Shown: positions 9,844-19,443, counted from the first letter of the stretch. The stretch: DNA of 64,000 bases from Chitinophagales bacterium (GCA_017303475.1 JAFLBO010000008.1:148859-212858); one strand, 5' to 3'. Notes: a model not told the origin generated them from the letters alone. A program made the numbers and translations.

Positions 9844-10064
9844 TCATCGTCCATCGTTTCACCCGGCACATACTCCAGCACATCTCCGGGCTGGCAATCC
9901 AGTGCCTTGCAAATGGCTTCAAGGGTACTGAAACGAATGGCTTTGGCCTTTCCGGTTTTGAGAATGGAAAGGTTAGCCAGGGTAATATCTACTTTGGTGG
10001 CCAGTTCTGTGAGCGACATTTTGCGCTTGGCCATCATAACATCTACATTGACTATGATTGGCAT
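9837..10064 (-). CDS. XRE-family transcriptional regulator (YozG-like)
   Basis: This 75-residue protein is essentially one helix-turn-helix domain: KMSLTELATKVDITLANLSILKTGKAKAIRFSTLEAICKALDCQPGDVLEYVP is the XRE fold with the recognition helix in the middle. Small regulators of this type sit beside DUF2975 membrane proteins in many bacteria, and the same pairing is seen here with a 3-bp gap to the upstream DUF2975 gene. It probably controls the operon. The last residues, MDDER, come from the palindromic repeat shared with gyrB, so the natural end of the protein may have been altered by it. Confidence 0.88.
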   Translation of the reverse strand: MPIIVNVDVMMAKRKMSLTELATKVDITLANLSILKTGKAKAIRFSTLEAICKALDCQPGDVLEYVPGETMDDER

Positions 10065-10067
10065 GGC

Positions 10068-10592
10068 TTAAATGGTTAGGTCTTGTTCCTGTTGAAGTGC
10101 CACTCCGTGTTTGTACACCTGAGAAATGATGTAGACAATACCTGCAATGAGGAGAAATTCGGTAGATACCTGAACCACATCCCAGGAGCCGTCAATGTTC
10201 AATGAAACGTGCCTGGTGACCTGATGACCAATCATGGATACCACCCAGATGTTGAACAGGATGTATGCAATCCCTTCCATTTTTTGCGCTACTTCCATAG
10301 TAAATGGGTTACTTAAACTCATACCCGACAAGAGTTTGGTTACCCAATACCAGAGGTACACAAACATACCGGACAATACGAGTATGAATGACATAACCCG
10401 AACGTAGTCCCACAGGTTATCCTGAGCGAGAGATGAGGCCACTGTTTCAGCTGAGCCCGGAGGCGTCTGGCTGAGTACTTTCCAGCCGAATCGGAAAAGC
10501 TGGGTGGCAAAATTGACGGCATAACCAACCAGGGTTATCCAGGCCAATACGCGTAAAACCATTAATATTTTTTCTGTTTTCATTACCTGCAA
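10068..10592 (-). CDS. DUF2975 membrane protein (second copy)
   Basis: The protein has 174 residues with four predicted membrane helices (VLRVLAWITLVGYAVNFA, VMSFILVLSGMFVYLWY, GIAYILFNIWVVSMIGH, FLLIAGIVYIISQVY), the usual DUF2975 layout. A possible start three codons downstream gives MKTEKILMVLR. It ends in LQQEQDLTI, the same nine residues as the protein encoded just upstream, so the two are tandem duplicates. DUF2975 proteins have no established biochemical role. The constant pairing with an XRE regulator suggests a regulated membrane function. Confidence 0.82.
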   Translation of the reverse strand: MQVMKTEKILMVLRVLAWITLVGYAVNFATQLFRFGWKVLSQTPPGSAETVASSLAQDNLWDYVRVMSFILVLSGMFVYLWYWVTKLLSGMSLSNPFTMEVAQKMEGIAYILFNIWVVSMIGHQVTRHVSLNIDGSWDVVQVSTEFLLIAGIVYIISQVYKHGVALQQEQDLTI

Positions 10593-10618
10593 TGTTGAAT
10601 AAGTGAAAGAAAATGAGC

Positions 10619-11263
10619 CTAGATTGTTAGGTCTTGTTCTTGTTGAAGCTGAAACCCGTGACGAAACACCTCAGCCAGCGAAAACAGGATGAGCGCTATA
10701 AAACCCGCCTGCAAAATGGGCTCTAAAAACAAAGGGGAAATCGGCACTGAAGGCGATTGGCCGCGCTGCGACTGCACAATACTCCAGAGAAAAGTCCCTG
10801 AAATATAATTGGCTAATGGAAACACCAGCACAGCCATTGCCATCCGCCGTATTCTGCGCACATTCTCCTGAGGAAATATTTTTCCCCGATCCATGTCCCG
10901 AAAAAGCATAAACATCTGATACAGGATGTAAATGCCTAATAACCACGGAATTTGTTGAAAAAGGATATAGCCCAGATAGCGCACCTGCATCATAGCTGAT
11001 AAATCAGAAAACTCTACCATTACCAGCTTTCTATCCCCAAATTCATAAAGTTTCATCTGTTCGCCGGTTGATGCTTGCGGGATTTGTTCCGGCCCAACCA
11101 CGGTAGCGGTAGTTACCCACCCACGGATAAAAGGCCCGTCGGAACTATTACCAAGATAAGAACTTAACTGCAAAACAGTTAGTACTCCAAATGCAATGGT
11201 GAGCGCCATGAATGTGTGCCGCAAAACCATGGGAAGACTGATTTTTTTGCCTTGAATGTTCAT
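10619..11263 (-). CDS. DUF2975 membrane protein (first copy)
   Basis: The protein has 214 residues and is the longer member of the DUF2975 pair. Helix 1 is VLRHTFMALTIAFGVLTVLQL. A soluble loop of about 60 residues follows, then three more helices (IPWLLGIYILYQMFMLF, MAMAVLVFPLANYISG, ILQAGFIALILFSLAEVF). It shares the C-terminal LQQEQDLTI with the next gene, which lies 26 bp downstream, and the operon ends with the XRE regulator. A near-consensus box, CACTTTTG on the minus strand (11295-11302), lies about 30 bp before its start and may be the operon promoter. Confidence 0.82.
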   Translation of the reverse strand: MNIQGKKISLPMVLRHTFMALTIAFGVLTVLQLSSYLGNSSDGPFIRGWVTTATVVGPEQIPQASTGEQMKLYEFGDRKLVMVEFSDLSAMMQVRYLGYILFQQIPWLLGIYILYQMFMLFRDMDRGKIFPQENVRRIRRMAMAVLVFPLANYISGTFLWSIVQSQRGQSPSVPISPLFLEPILQAGFIALILFSLAEVFRHGFQLQQEQDLTI

Positions 11264-11656
11264 AACGTAACGCTTGGTTATTTAAATGATGTCGCAAAAG
11301 TGCAGTAGAATTTTCTTTTTTGCAAATAATTTTTATTGATAAACAGTAAATATTTTCTTTTATTCAATTTTTCCTTCACTTTAACATATACATTGCTTTC
11401 AGATCACCTTAATTCTGAAACCCCAGGCTACTAAGATTAAATCCTAAACAAACTGGTCTTTTTTTAATTATATCACGCCAAAAGCCCGGGAGTTTTCATT
11501 CATCCGGTATTTTGGCCACGAAAACACCCAACTAACGACATTGGCCGAAAAAAGAACCCCGTTCATCACCCAACCCTGACTTTTGTAACAACCAACCAAA
11601 ACACTAAAACACTAAAACACCAAAACACCAAACAACCAACCAACTCAAACGCTCTG
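11264..11656. other. Divergent intergenic region with A/C-rich tandem repeats
   Basis: This 393-bp gap separates the DUF2975 operon from the ABC exporter genes. The left half is AT-rich and holds the likely operon promoter (complement of 11295-11302). From about 11588 to 11645 the + strand is almost free of G and T, with copies of AAAACACT, AAAACACC and CAACCAAC, ending 11 bp before the ATG at 11657. No ORF or RNA gene was seen. Confidence 0.7.
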
Positions 11657-12559
11657 ATGATACTCTCTGTACAAGACGTAGTTAAAACTTATGGTAATTA
11701 CACCGCCGTCAACCACGTTAGTCTGGACGTGCCCAAAGGCTGTGTATTCGGTATGCTGGGCCCAAATGGCGCCGGCAAAACATCCCTGATCCGGATGATT
11801 ACAACCATCACAGCGCCTGATTCAGGCGTCATTTATCTGGATGGACAAAAGTTGCATGCCCGTTCGCCGGAGCAAATTGGCTACATGCCGGAGGAACGCG
11901 GCCTTTACAAAAAAATGAAGGTGGGCGAACAACTGCTCTACCTGGCACAGCTCAAAGGACTCAGCCAGCACCAGGCTATGAATGAGATTGAAGCCTGGTT
12001 GACTAAATTTGAGATCAAGGACTGGTGGAATAAAAAAGTGGAAGACCTGTCAAAGGGTATGCAGCAAAAGATCCAGTTCATTGCCACTGTGCTTCACAAA
12101 CCAAAACTGCTCATTCTCGACGAGCCATTCACCGGTTTGGACCCCATCAATACCAACCTAATCAAGGAAGAAATCGCCCTCTTGAACGAATCCGGTATCA
12201 GCATCATTTTCAGTACCCACCGCATGGAACAGGTGGAGGAAATGTGCGATCATATTGTGCTCATCAATAAAGGCCGGAACGTACTGTATGGAGAGGTAAA
12301 AGCCATCAAAAACCAGTACAAACAGAACCTTTTCCGCATAGAAACACATGAGGCACTACCCACCGAACTGCCAGAACGATTCCCGGTGGTAAAAACAGAG
12401 AAAAACGCCCTCACATTCAAGCTGGAAAATGAATCCGACAGCAACGAACTCCTGCGCACTTTCCTTCAAAAGGATATCAAAATCAGTCGTTTTGAAGAAA
12501 TCTTGCCCACTTTCAACGAAATCTTCATCCAACGTGTAGCCGAAACAGAAGAACAATAA
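11657..12559 (+). CDS. ABC transporter ATP-binding protein (NatA-like)
   Basis: This 300-residue protein is the ATPase of a NatAB-type exporter. Walker A is GPNGAGKTS, the Q-loop region is IGYMPEERGLYKKM, the signature is LSKGMQQK, Walker B is LLILDEP, and the switch His is in STHRMEQVEE. The last 80 residues match the C-terminal DUF4162 domain of NatA-like subunits. The permease gene follows in the same direction after 115 bp of repeats. The family exports Na+ or small hydrophobic compounds; the substrate here is unknown. Confidence 0.9.
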   Translation: MILSVQDVVKTYGNYTAVNHVSLDVPKGCVFGMLGPNGAGKTSLIRMITTITAPDSGVIYLDGQKLHARSPEQIGYMPEERGLYKKMKVGEQLLYLAQLKGLSQHQAMNEIEAWLTKFEIKDWWNKKVEDLSKGMQQKIQFIATVLHKPKLLILDEPFTGLDPINTNLIKEEIALLNESGISIIFSTHRMEQVEEMCDHIVLINKGRNVLYGEVKAIKNQYKQNLFRIETHEALPTELPERFPVVKTEKNALTFKLENESDSNELLRTFLQKDIKISRFEEILPTFNEIFIQRVAETEEQ

Positions 12560-12562
12560 GGT

Positions 12563-12668
12563 CAAAAAGGCGCAAAGACGCTAAGTCACGAAGGCGCAAA
12601 GACGCTAAGTTCTCGCCCCAGCCCCTCAAACCCTTCAAACCTCTCAAACCCTTCAAACCTTTCAAACG
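12563..12668 (+). repeat. Direct repeats between the ABC ATPase and permease genes
   Basis: Two copies of GGCGCAAAGACGCTAAGT (from 12569 and 12593) are followed by about five copies of the TCAAACCCT 9-mer. The block ends 6 bases before the permease ATG at 12675. Confidence 0.8.
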
Positions 12669-12674
12669 CTACCC

Positions 12675-13994
12675 ATGTCTAAACTTTCACTCATCATAAA
12701 ACGCGAATACCTCACACGCGTACGGAAAAAATCGTTCATCATTGGCACGTTGCTGGCTCCTGTGGGCTTGCTGGTGTACATGCTGGTCATTGTTGGACTT
12801 TCCAGCTACCAGGGTGGCGACGAGATCAAGGTTGCCGTTCTGGACGAAGCCAAAATAGTGGGCAATCTGCCCGATGAAAAAGGGGTTCGCTTTCTCCCAT
12901 CTGGCAATAAAACCCTGGATCAGCTCAAAACAGAGGTAACCGAAAAGAAAATTGATGGAGTACTGAGGGTACCGCCTGTGAGTAATTTCCAGCAGAAGGA
13001 CCACACCATTTATTATTACTCCGACGACAAACTGGCGCCGGAAAAAAGTGGCCTGATCGAAAAACGTATCGCCGGAAAAATAAAGGAGTTTAAAATGGAC
13101 TCCCTAAAGCTCGACGCCGGCCAGTTAAAACTGTTGGAATCAGACGTATCCATTGACCCGGAGGGCATCAATAGCAATCAGGACGACGACCAAAGCAAAT
13201 ACACTGCCGGAGTTGGCCTGGCTGTTGGAGGTATTATGACCTTCCTGCTGTTCTTCATGGTTTTGATGTATGGCCAAATGGTGATGCGCTCCGTCATGGA
13301 GGAAAAAACCAACCGGATTGTAGAGGTCATGATGTCCTCTGTGCGTCCTTTCGACCTGATGATGGGCAAGATCATAGGCGCCGGCCTGGTGGGTCTCACA
13401 CAGGTAGTGGCGTGGGTGATACTGAGTGGTGCTGTTTCCTTCCTCGTGCCTTTGGTAACAGGCATGGGCTCTGTAGAACCACCGATGACACCTGGCAACG
13501 CCACCATGGACCCTGAAATGATGCAGGATACCGGCATGCGTATCATGACGGAATTGAGCAAACAAAACTGGCCGCTGCTCATAGGTTCATTCATCATTTA
13601 TTTCCTGGGCGGATACTTTATTTATTCATCCATGTTTGCTGCAGTGGGCTCTGCCATGGGCGACGATCTGGGTGAAGGCCAATCTTTGACCTTGCCCGCT
13701 ACCCTGCCCCTCATTCTGGCATTTTACATTGTTTCTATGGCGGGTTGGCGCAACCCCGATAGCGGCCTGATGGTTTTCTCATCCATATTCCCCTTGTTCT
13801 CCCCAATTGCCATGCCGTTCCGTCTGGCCTTCAATCCGCCCTGGTGGCAGGTAGCTATTTCACTGATTTTAGTGGTGGCATCAGCCGTATTTTTTGTTTG
13901 GTTAGCGGGCCGGATTTATCGGGTAGGTATTTTGATGTACGGCAAAAAGGTGACGCTCAAGGAAATGTGGAAGTGGACTTTTTATAAGGGATAA
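12675..13994 (+). CDS. ABC transporter permease (NatB-like, ABC-2 type)
   Basis: This 439-residue protein has the ABC-2 exporter layout. An N-terminal amphipathic stretch, IKREYLTRVRKKSFI, leads into helix 1. An extracytoplasmic domain of about 170 residues follows, then five to six helices in the C-terminal half. EEKTNRIVEVMMSSVRPFDLMMGKIIG is the typical family motif before helix 3. It pairs with the upstream ATPase. A homodimer of each is expected in the inner membrane. Confidence 0.88.
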   Translation: MSKLSLIIKREYLTRVRKKSFIIGTLLAPVGLLVYMLVIVGLSSYQGGDEIKVAVLDEAKIVGNLPDEKGVRFLPSGNKTLDQLKTEVTEKKIDGVLRVPPVSNFQQKDHTIYYYSDDKLAPEKSGLIEKRIAGKIKEFKMDSLKLDAGQLKLLESDVSIDPEGINSNQDDDQSKYTAGVGLAVGGIMTFLLFFMVLMYGQMVMRSVMEEKTNRIVEVMMSSVRPFDLMMGKIIGAGLVGLTQVVAWVILSGAVSFLVPLVTGMGSVEPPMTPGNATMDPEMMQDTGMRIMTELSKQNWPLLIGSFIIYFLGGYFIYSSMFAAVGSAMGDDLGEGQSLTLPATLPLILAFYIVSMAGWRNPDSGLMVFSSIFPLFSPIAMPFRLAFNPPWWQVAISLILVVASAVFFVWLAGRIYRVGILMYGKKVTLKEMWKWTFYKG

Positions 13995-14097
13995 ATGTCA
14001 GGATTTTTGTCTCTCATGAGCAGTTACCGGAAATGTACACGCAACGCTATCGCCCTTTTTTGCGTATTTTGATCTGACATCTGGTAACCTGATAATC

Positions 14098-16428
14098 ATG
14101 AAGAAAATCCTATGTGCGTTTGCGCTGACCCTTGCATTTTTTCCAAACCTTTTTGCCCAGCCGGAACCCTGCGGCCCTAACCCGTCTATGACCCCATTTT
14201 GTGCAGATGCCTGTATCATCTGCGACATCAATGGGTTCACCGGAGTCAACGATGAAGGCGTTACAGGGCAGGCCCCTCCCGGGTTTTGTACCGGAACCGT
14301 TCACCATATGCAGTGGATAGGTTTCATTGCAGGCAGCACCAACCTCACACTCTCTGTCACGGTATTCGATTGCCAAACCAATGCCGGACTTGAAGTAGGG
14401 ATTTACAAAAGTCTGGATTGCCAGACATTCCAGGCTGTTTCCAATTGCGACGGTGATATTCCACCCAATACTACCCAGAACTTCACCAATACAGTGCCGC
14501 TCACCGTTGGGCAGTACTATTACTTCGTTATGGATGGCAACCAAAACGATGTTTGCCATTATACCATTAAAGTGGTGAGCGGCACTACCGAAGTAATGCC
14601 ATTGGAAAACTCAGGCAGTATCGTTGGTCCGGAAACAGTTTGTATCAACAGCCCGGAAGACTATACGGTGAGCCTTCCACCCGGAGCAGCCCATTTTTAC
14701 TGGACACTCAACGGACTGCCTTATGCCTCTGAAACGGACACCACTGTGTCACTTAATTTCTTAACAGCAGGCCTGAATCAACTCTGTGTAACAGCCTCCA
14801 ACACCTGCGATACCGCCTTCCCGGCCTGCCGCAACATTTATGTAAACAGCATTCCGGCAACCACCATCGAGGCTACCATTTGCGCCAATGAATGTTATAC
14901 CTATAATGATACCACTATTTGCGATGCGGGTATCTACGAGTTTCACTACTCCGGCTCAGAAGGCTGCGACAGTCTGGTGCGCATTGAGGTAACCGTATTA
15001 CAAACCATCACCACCAACCTGAACATTTTTCTCTGCGATGGCGACAGTATCTGGGTTGGCGGCAATCCCTATTTTGTGGCGGGCCAATACCAGGAATTAC
15101 TCACCTCACCCAATGGCTGCGATAGTATAGTCAACCTGAACCTGATCATTATCCAATGTGAAATCCAGGGGCAATTACAAGCTAACCCTGTAGTTTGCAA
15201 GGGTGAAACCACCGGCGCCTTAAAATTTTCCGTAGCCAATGGCACCCCTCCCTTCACGTACGCATGGGAGCGCGTGGGCGGAGGTGGGCCAAGTGGAACC
15301 GGCAACATAGCTGCTTTGAATACCATCCAAACCATTCCGAACCTGCCTTCCGGGTCCTATTCTGTTTTCATCAAAGATAACTTTGGGAACGATGTGGTCT
15401 TCTTCCAGGACATCACCGAACCATCAGCTATAAGTCTGCAGGAAACGCTCTCCTCCTTCCAGGGCTACCAAATTCGTTGCCAGGGTGAAACTAATGGCGC
15501 CATTTCCCTCAACATATCCGGCGGAATACCCGGATATCAGTATGCCTGGAGCAACGCTGCCACCACCCAAAACCTGCAAAACCTGGCCGCAGGCGCTTAC
15601 ACATGCACAGTAACGGACGAGCAAGGCTGCTCGCTGGTGCGTAGCTTTTTCCTTACAGAGCCAACCGAATTGGTACTGGATGCCAGCTTTCAAAACCCTG
15701 GCTGCGCCGGACCAAATACCGGAATAGTTGCCGCCACAATCACCACAGGCGGTGTATTGCCATACACCTACGACATCTCCGGCAGCGGTTTTACCAACCA
15801 AAGCACATTCAACGGCCTGTCGGGCGGCGACTATGAACTCACCGTTCGTGACGGCAATGGCTGTGAAACCTCTGAAACCGGTACGCTGGTTACTCCAGTC
15901 ATTCCAACCATTGAACTGGGGCAGGACCTGACGGTCAACCTGGCCGAAAGCACCCAACTGGTGCTGACACAAAACACCCCGCTCGACTCCTTTGTATGGT
16001 CGCTCAAACCCGGACTTTCCTGCTACAATTGTCCGGAACCGGTGGCAACACCATACGAAACCACCACCTACACCCTCACTGCAGAAGCTCCTGGTGGCTG
16101 CACCGATACCGATAGCATCACTGTTTTTGTTCAAAAAGTACGCGATGTGTACGTACCCAACATTTTCAGCCCGAATGATGATGGAGAAAACGACTTCTTC
16201 ACAGTGTACGGAGGTCCGGAAGTGCAGGAAGTTCGGCTGGAGATTTATTCCCGCTGGGGGGAAATGGTGTACCGGCATATTGGCGGGGCCAACGACGAGT
16301 CTACCGGCTGGGATGGCACCTTCCGCGGGGATCGCGTTTCACCAGGCGTTTTTGTTTGGCGCGCCGAGATTTTATTTGTGGATGGCGTAACGTTGAATTA
16401 TGACGGGGATGTAACGGTGTTGCGGTAG
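14098..16428 (+). CDS. Secreted SprB-repeat protein with T9SS type B sorting domain
   Basis: The protein has 776 residues. The signal peptide ends near NLFAQ. The N-terminal third is cysteine-rich (CGPNPSMTPFCADACIICDINGFTG). Three SprB-type repeats follow, each with a GG.P.YTYAW-like core and ending in VTDEQGCS-like sequence (about residues 360-590). The C-terminus is a gliding-motility-type sorting domain: VYVPNIFSPNDDGENDFF, SRWGEMVY and GWDGTFRG. It should be exported by Sec, then T9SS, and held on the cell surface as an adhesin-like protein. It ends 18 bp before dnaG in the same direction. Confidence 0.92.
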   Translation: MKKILCAFALTLAFFPNLFAQPEPCGPNPSMTPFCADACIICDINGFTGVNDEGVTGQAPPGFCTGTVHHMQWIGFIAGSTNLTLSVTVFDCQTNAGLEVGIYKSLDCQTFQAVSNCDGDIPPNTTQNFTNTVPLTVGQYYYFVMDGNQNDVCHYTIKVVSGTTEVMPLENSGSIVGPETVCINSPEDYTVSLPPGAAHFYWTLNGLPYASETDTTVSLNFLTAGLNQLCVTASNTCDTAFPACRNIYVNSIPATTIEATICANECYTYNDTTICDAGIYEFHYSGSEGCDSLVRIEVTVLQTITTNLNIFLCDGDSIWVGGNPYFVAGQYQELLTSPNGCDSIVNLNLIIIQCEIQGQLQANPVVCKGETTGALKFSVANGTPPFTYAWERVGGGGPSGTGNIAALNTIQTIPNLPSGSYSVFIKDNFGNDVVFFQDITEPSAISLQETLSSFQGYQIRCQGETNGAISLNISGGIPGYQYAWSNAATTQNLQNLAAGAYTCTVTDEQGCSLVRSFFLTEPTELVLDASFQNPGCAGPNTGIVAATITTGGVLPYTYDISGSGFTNQSTFNGLSGGDYELTVRDGNGCETSETGTLVTPVIPTIELGQDLTVNLAESTQLVLTQNTPLDSFVWSLKPGLSCYNCPEPVATPYETTTYTLTAEAPGGCTDTDSITVFVQKVRDVYVPNIFSPNDDGENDFFTVYGGPEVQEVRLEIYSRWGEMVYRHIGGANDESTGWDGTFRGDRVSPGVFVWRAEILFVDGVTLNYDGDVTVLR

Positions 16429-16446
16429 TTCCCGTACTTTCGCACC

Positions 16447-18492
16447 ATGATCCCTCCAAAACAGGTGCAGGAAATCCTCGATGCCACCCGGATCGAAGAA
16501 GTGATTGAAGAATTCGTGTCGCTGCGGCGCCGCGGAGTCAATCTTATTGGCCTGTGCCCTTTTCATGGAGAACGAACACCTTCTTTCAATGTGAACCCGG
16601 CCCGCAACATTTTTAAGTGTTTCGGCTGCGGCAAGGCAGGCGATGCTGTCACTTTCCTGAAAGAACACGAAAACCTGACCTACCCGGAAGCCTTGCGCTG
16701 GCTGGCCAGGAAATACCACATTGAAATACAGGAGGTAGAACGCACCCCGGAACAACTGGCAGAAATGCAGCTGGCAGATTCGCTCTATATCGTGAACGAA
16801 TTTGCTTTGCAGCATTTTCAACAACAACTGTTTGACACCGATGAGGGCAAATCCGTTGCGCTGGCTTATTTCCGCAAACGCGGTCTGCGCGAAGAAACCA
16901 TTCGGGCTTTCGGACTGGGTTATGCGCCAGACGAACGCGATTTGCTGCTCCGCAAAGCCCGGAACACCGGCCATAGTCCGGAACTCTTGAAAAAAGTTGG
17001 ATTATGCAGTCAGGACGGTGGCCGCGATTTTTTCCGGGCCCGGGTAATGTTTGCCATCCACAACCTTTCCGGCAAAGTAGCTGCCTTCGCTGGCAGAACC
17101 ATGTCGGCAGAAAAAACCATTCCCAAGTACATAAACAGTCCGGAAACCGAGATTTATGTCAAAAACAAGATCCTTTATGGCGCATTTCAGGCTAAAAAAG
17201 CCATTCGCCAACTGGATGAGTGTTTGCTGGTGGAAGGCTACATGGATGTAATTTCCCTCTATCAGGCGGGCATCGAAAACGTAGTGGCGTCCAGTGGCAC
17301 ATCGCTTACAGAAGGTCAATTGCAGCTGATCCGGCGCAATACCCAAAACCTGAAAATCTTGTACGACGGCGATCCGGCGGGGATTAAAGCGGCATTGCGT
17401 GGCCTTGACCTTGCCCTGGAGCAAGACCTCAATGTGCGCATTTGTTTGCTGCCCGATGGCCACGACCCCGATTCCTACGTGCAGGAATTTGGCGGTGAGC
17501 AATTCAAAAAATTCACCACTGAAAACGCCAAGGATTTTATCTTTTTCAAAACCGACCTGCTGCTGGACGAAACCAAAGGCGACCCGATTAAAAGGGCCGG
17601 TCTGGTAAAAGATATTGTGAGCAGCATTGCACGTATTCCGGACCCGATTAAACGCAGCGTTTATTTGAGGGAATGTTCGGGTTTATTGCAGGTTTCAGAA
17701 CAGATTCTGGTGGCAGAAGCCAACAAACTGATTGGCCAAACCCTGAAAAAACGGGAAGAAAAAGCAGCCCGGCAACCCAGCGCCGCATCAGATCAACCTG
17801 CCCCCTCAGCGCCTCCTCCTGCCTGGGGCGACGACCCTTTTTTTCCACCCGACCCTGGCGCTTATTTCCCGCCCAGCGAAGCCGGAGAATTGCCGCCTGA
17901 ATGGACGGAAAAACAGGTGGCCCAACCCAATAACGAGGTAAAAACAGCAGCTGAATACCAGGAACGCGATATCGTCAGGCTATTGATCCAGTTTGGCAGT
18001 CACATCCTGCCTCAGGAGCAAATTTCCGTGGGGGAATACATTCTGGCAGATATTGAAGAATCACTAAGCGATTTCGACAATCCTTTGTACGGGAAAGTGG
18101 CCATGGAATGTCATGCCATGTTGCTGGAAGGAAAAACCTTTGATCAACACTATTTCATTCAGCATGAATTGGCTGAAGTAGCTAACCTGGCCATTGATAT
18201 ATTGGCGGAGCCTTGGGAATTTTCTCCCAACTGGGAAGCCATGTGGAACTACCCGCTACAGAACCAGCCAATGCCTGAGCGGAATTTTAACCTGGACATG
18301 AAACAGGCACTGGACCGGTTCAAGCTAAAAAAAGTGCAAAAAATGTGCGCTATAAACCTGCAACGGGTGCAAAATGCTTCCAAAGAAGGAGATCATGACG
18401 CTATGATCCGATTCATGAAAATTCAGCAAAAGCTCAACGAAACGCGCAACGAAATCGCATTGCGCACTGGCACCGTAGTTTTCGGGAAATAA
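16447..18492 (+). CDS. dnaG: DNA primase
   Basis: DnaG makes RNA primers at the replication fork. The protein has 681 residues. The N-terminal CHC2 zinc finger is CPFHGERTPSFN...FKCFGCGKAG. The TOPRIM core has VEGYMDVISL and the metal-binding YDGDPAGIKAA. A proline-rich linker (about residues 435-490) leads to a C-terminal domain that would bind the DnaB helicase. A near-consensus -7 box, TACTTTCG at 16435-16442, lies just before the ATG, so it may have its own promoter. rnz follows after one base. Confidence 0.95.
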   Translation: MIPPKQVQEILDATRIEEVIEEFVSLRRRGVNLIGLCPFHGERTPSFNVNPARNIFKCFGCGKAGDAVTFLKEHENLTYPEALRWLARKYHIEIQEVERTPEQLAEMQLADSLYIVNEFALQHFQQQLFDTDEGKSVALAYFRKRGLREETIRAFGLGYAPDERDLLLRKARNTGHSPELLKKVGLCSQDGGRDFFRARVMFAIHNLSGKVAAFAGRTMSAEKTIPKYINSPETEIYVKNKILYGAFQAKKAIRQLDECLLVEGYMDVISLYQAGIENVVASSGTSLTEGQLQLIRRNTQNLKILYDGDPAGIKAALRGLDLALEQDLNVRICLLPDGHDPDSYVQEFGGEQFKKFTTENAKDFIFFKTDLLLDETKGDPIKRAGLVKDIVSSIARIPDPIKRSVYLRECSGLLQVSEQILVAEANKLIGQTLKKREEKAARQPSAASDQPAPSAPPPAWGDDPFFPPDPGAYFPPSEAGELPPEWTEKQVAQPNNEVKTAAEYQERDIVRLLIQFGSHILPQEQISVGEYILADIEESLSDFDNPLYGKVAMECHAMLLEGKTFDQHYFIQHELAEVANLAIDILAEPWEFSPNWEAMWNYPLQNQPMPERNFNLDMKQALDRFKLKKVQKMCAINLQRVQNASKEGDHDAMIRFMKIQQKLNETRNEIALRTGTVVFGK

Positions 18493-18493
18493 C

Positions 18494-19402
18494 ATGATGC
18501 AGCTTACCATTCTCGGCAATGCTTCAGGCGGGCCCTTCCATGGTCGCCATTTTACAGCTCAGGTATTACAGGTAGAAAATAAGATTTTCCTGATTGACTG
18601 CGGGGAAGGCGCCCAAATGCAGATTTATCGGTTTCGGACCAAGGTGGACGCCTGTCGGCAAATTTTCATCAGTCATATGCACGGCGATCATATGTTTGGA
18701 CTGCTGGGTATGATCACCAACTGGGGACATAAAAAGCGAACCGAACCTTTACAACTCTATTCGCCGCCGGGATTGCAGGAGTTTATTGAAACCACGCTGC
18801 GGGTATGTGGCGTCAAACTGTCTTATCCCCTTGAGTTTATAGTAGTAGACAGCACCATTTCGGCCTGTGTATTTGAAAACAACAAGGTAGAGGTCTGGAC
18901 TATTCCACTCCAACACCGTGGCCCAACGAGCGGCTGGTTATTCCGGGAAAAAATCCGCCCCAGAAACATCCTGCCGGAGAAAATCGAACAATACCAGATA
19001 CCATTTACCATGATTCCGGGCATTAAGGCCGGAGCTGATCTGGAACTGCCCAATGGCCATATCATTCCCAATCAGGAGCTAACCCTGGATCCTCCGCGAC
19101 CGAAGTCTTACGCATTTTGCAGCGATACCTGTTTTTCCGAACAGGTTGTTGAAGTTGTTCGCGGAGTGGATCTGTTGTACCATGAGGCTACGTTTACCAA
19201 TGAGCACTCCCTCGAAGCTGAAATTTCCATGCACTCCACTGCCGCCCAGGCTGCTCAGGTAGCCAAACTTGCCGGCGTTGGCAGGCTTCTGCTTGGTCAT
19301 ATTTCTGGCAGATATACCTCAACGGATGTTCATGTATCGGAGGCGCGGGAAGTGTTTGAGCACACGGATATAGCTGAAGAAGGGCTTACCTTTTATGTTT
19401 GA
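18494..19402 (+). CDS. rnz: Ribonuclease Z
   Basis: RNase Z is the metallo-beta-lactamase-fold endonuclease that trims tRNA 3' ends. The protein has 302 residues, the usual short bacterial form. The metal site motif is SHMHGDHMFGL. Further ligands lie in FCSDTCF, YHEATF and LLGHISGRY. It begins one base after the dnaG stop, which implies cotranscription and possibly translational coupling. Two ATGs are adjacent (18494 and 18497), and either may be used. Confidence 0.93.
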   Translation: MMQLTILGNASGGPFHGRHFTAQVLQVENKIFLIDCGEGAQMQIYRFRTKVDACRQIFISHMHGDHMFGLLGMITNWGHKKRTEPLQLYSPPGLQEFIETTLRVCGVKLSYPLEFIVVDSTISACVFENNKVEVWTIPLQHRGPTSGWLFREKIRPRNILPEKIEQYQIPFTMIPGIKAGADLELPNGHIIPNQELTLDPPRPKSYAFCSDTCFSEQVVEVVRGVDLLYHEATFTNEHSLEAEISMHSTAAQAAQVAKLAGVGRLLLGHISGRYTSTDVHVSEAREVFEHTDIAEEGLTFYV

Positions 19403-19443
19403 TTATGTGAACACGGATTGTCATCCTGAGGTACGAAGGATCT

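Noticed and set aside
15424..16278. A 284-residue antisense frame in the SprB-repeat gene
   Set aside because: Shadow of a repeat-rich coding sequence; no start signal and no family.
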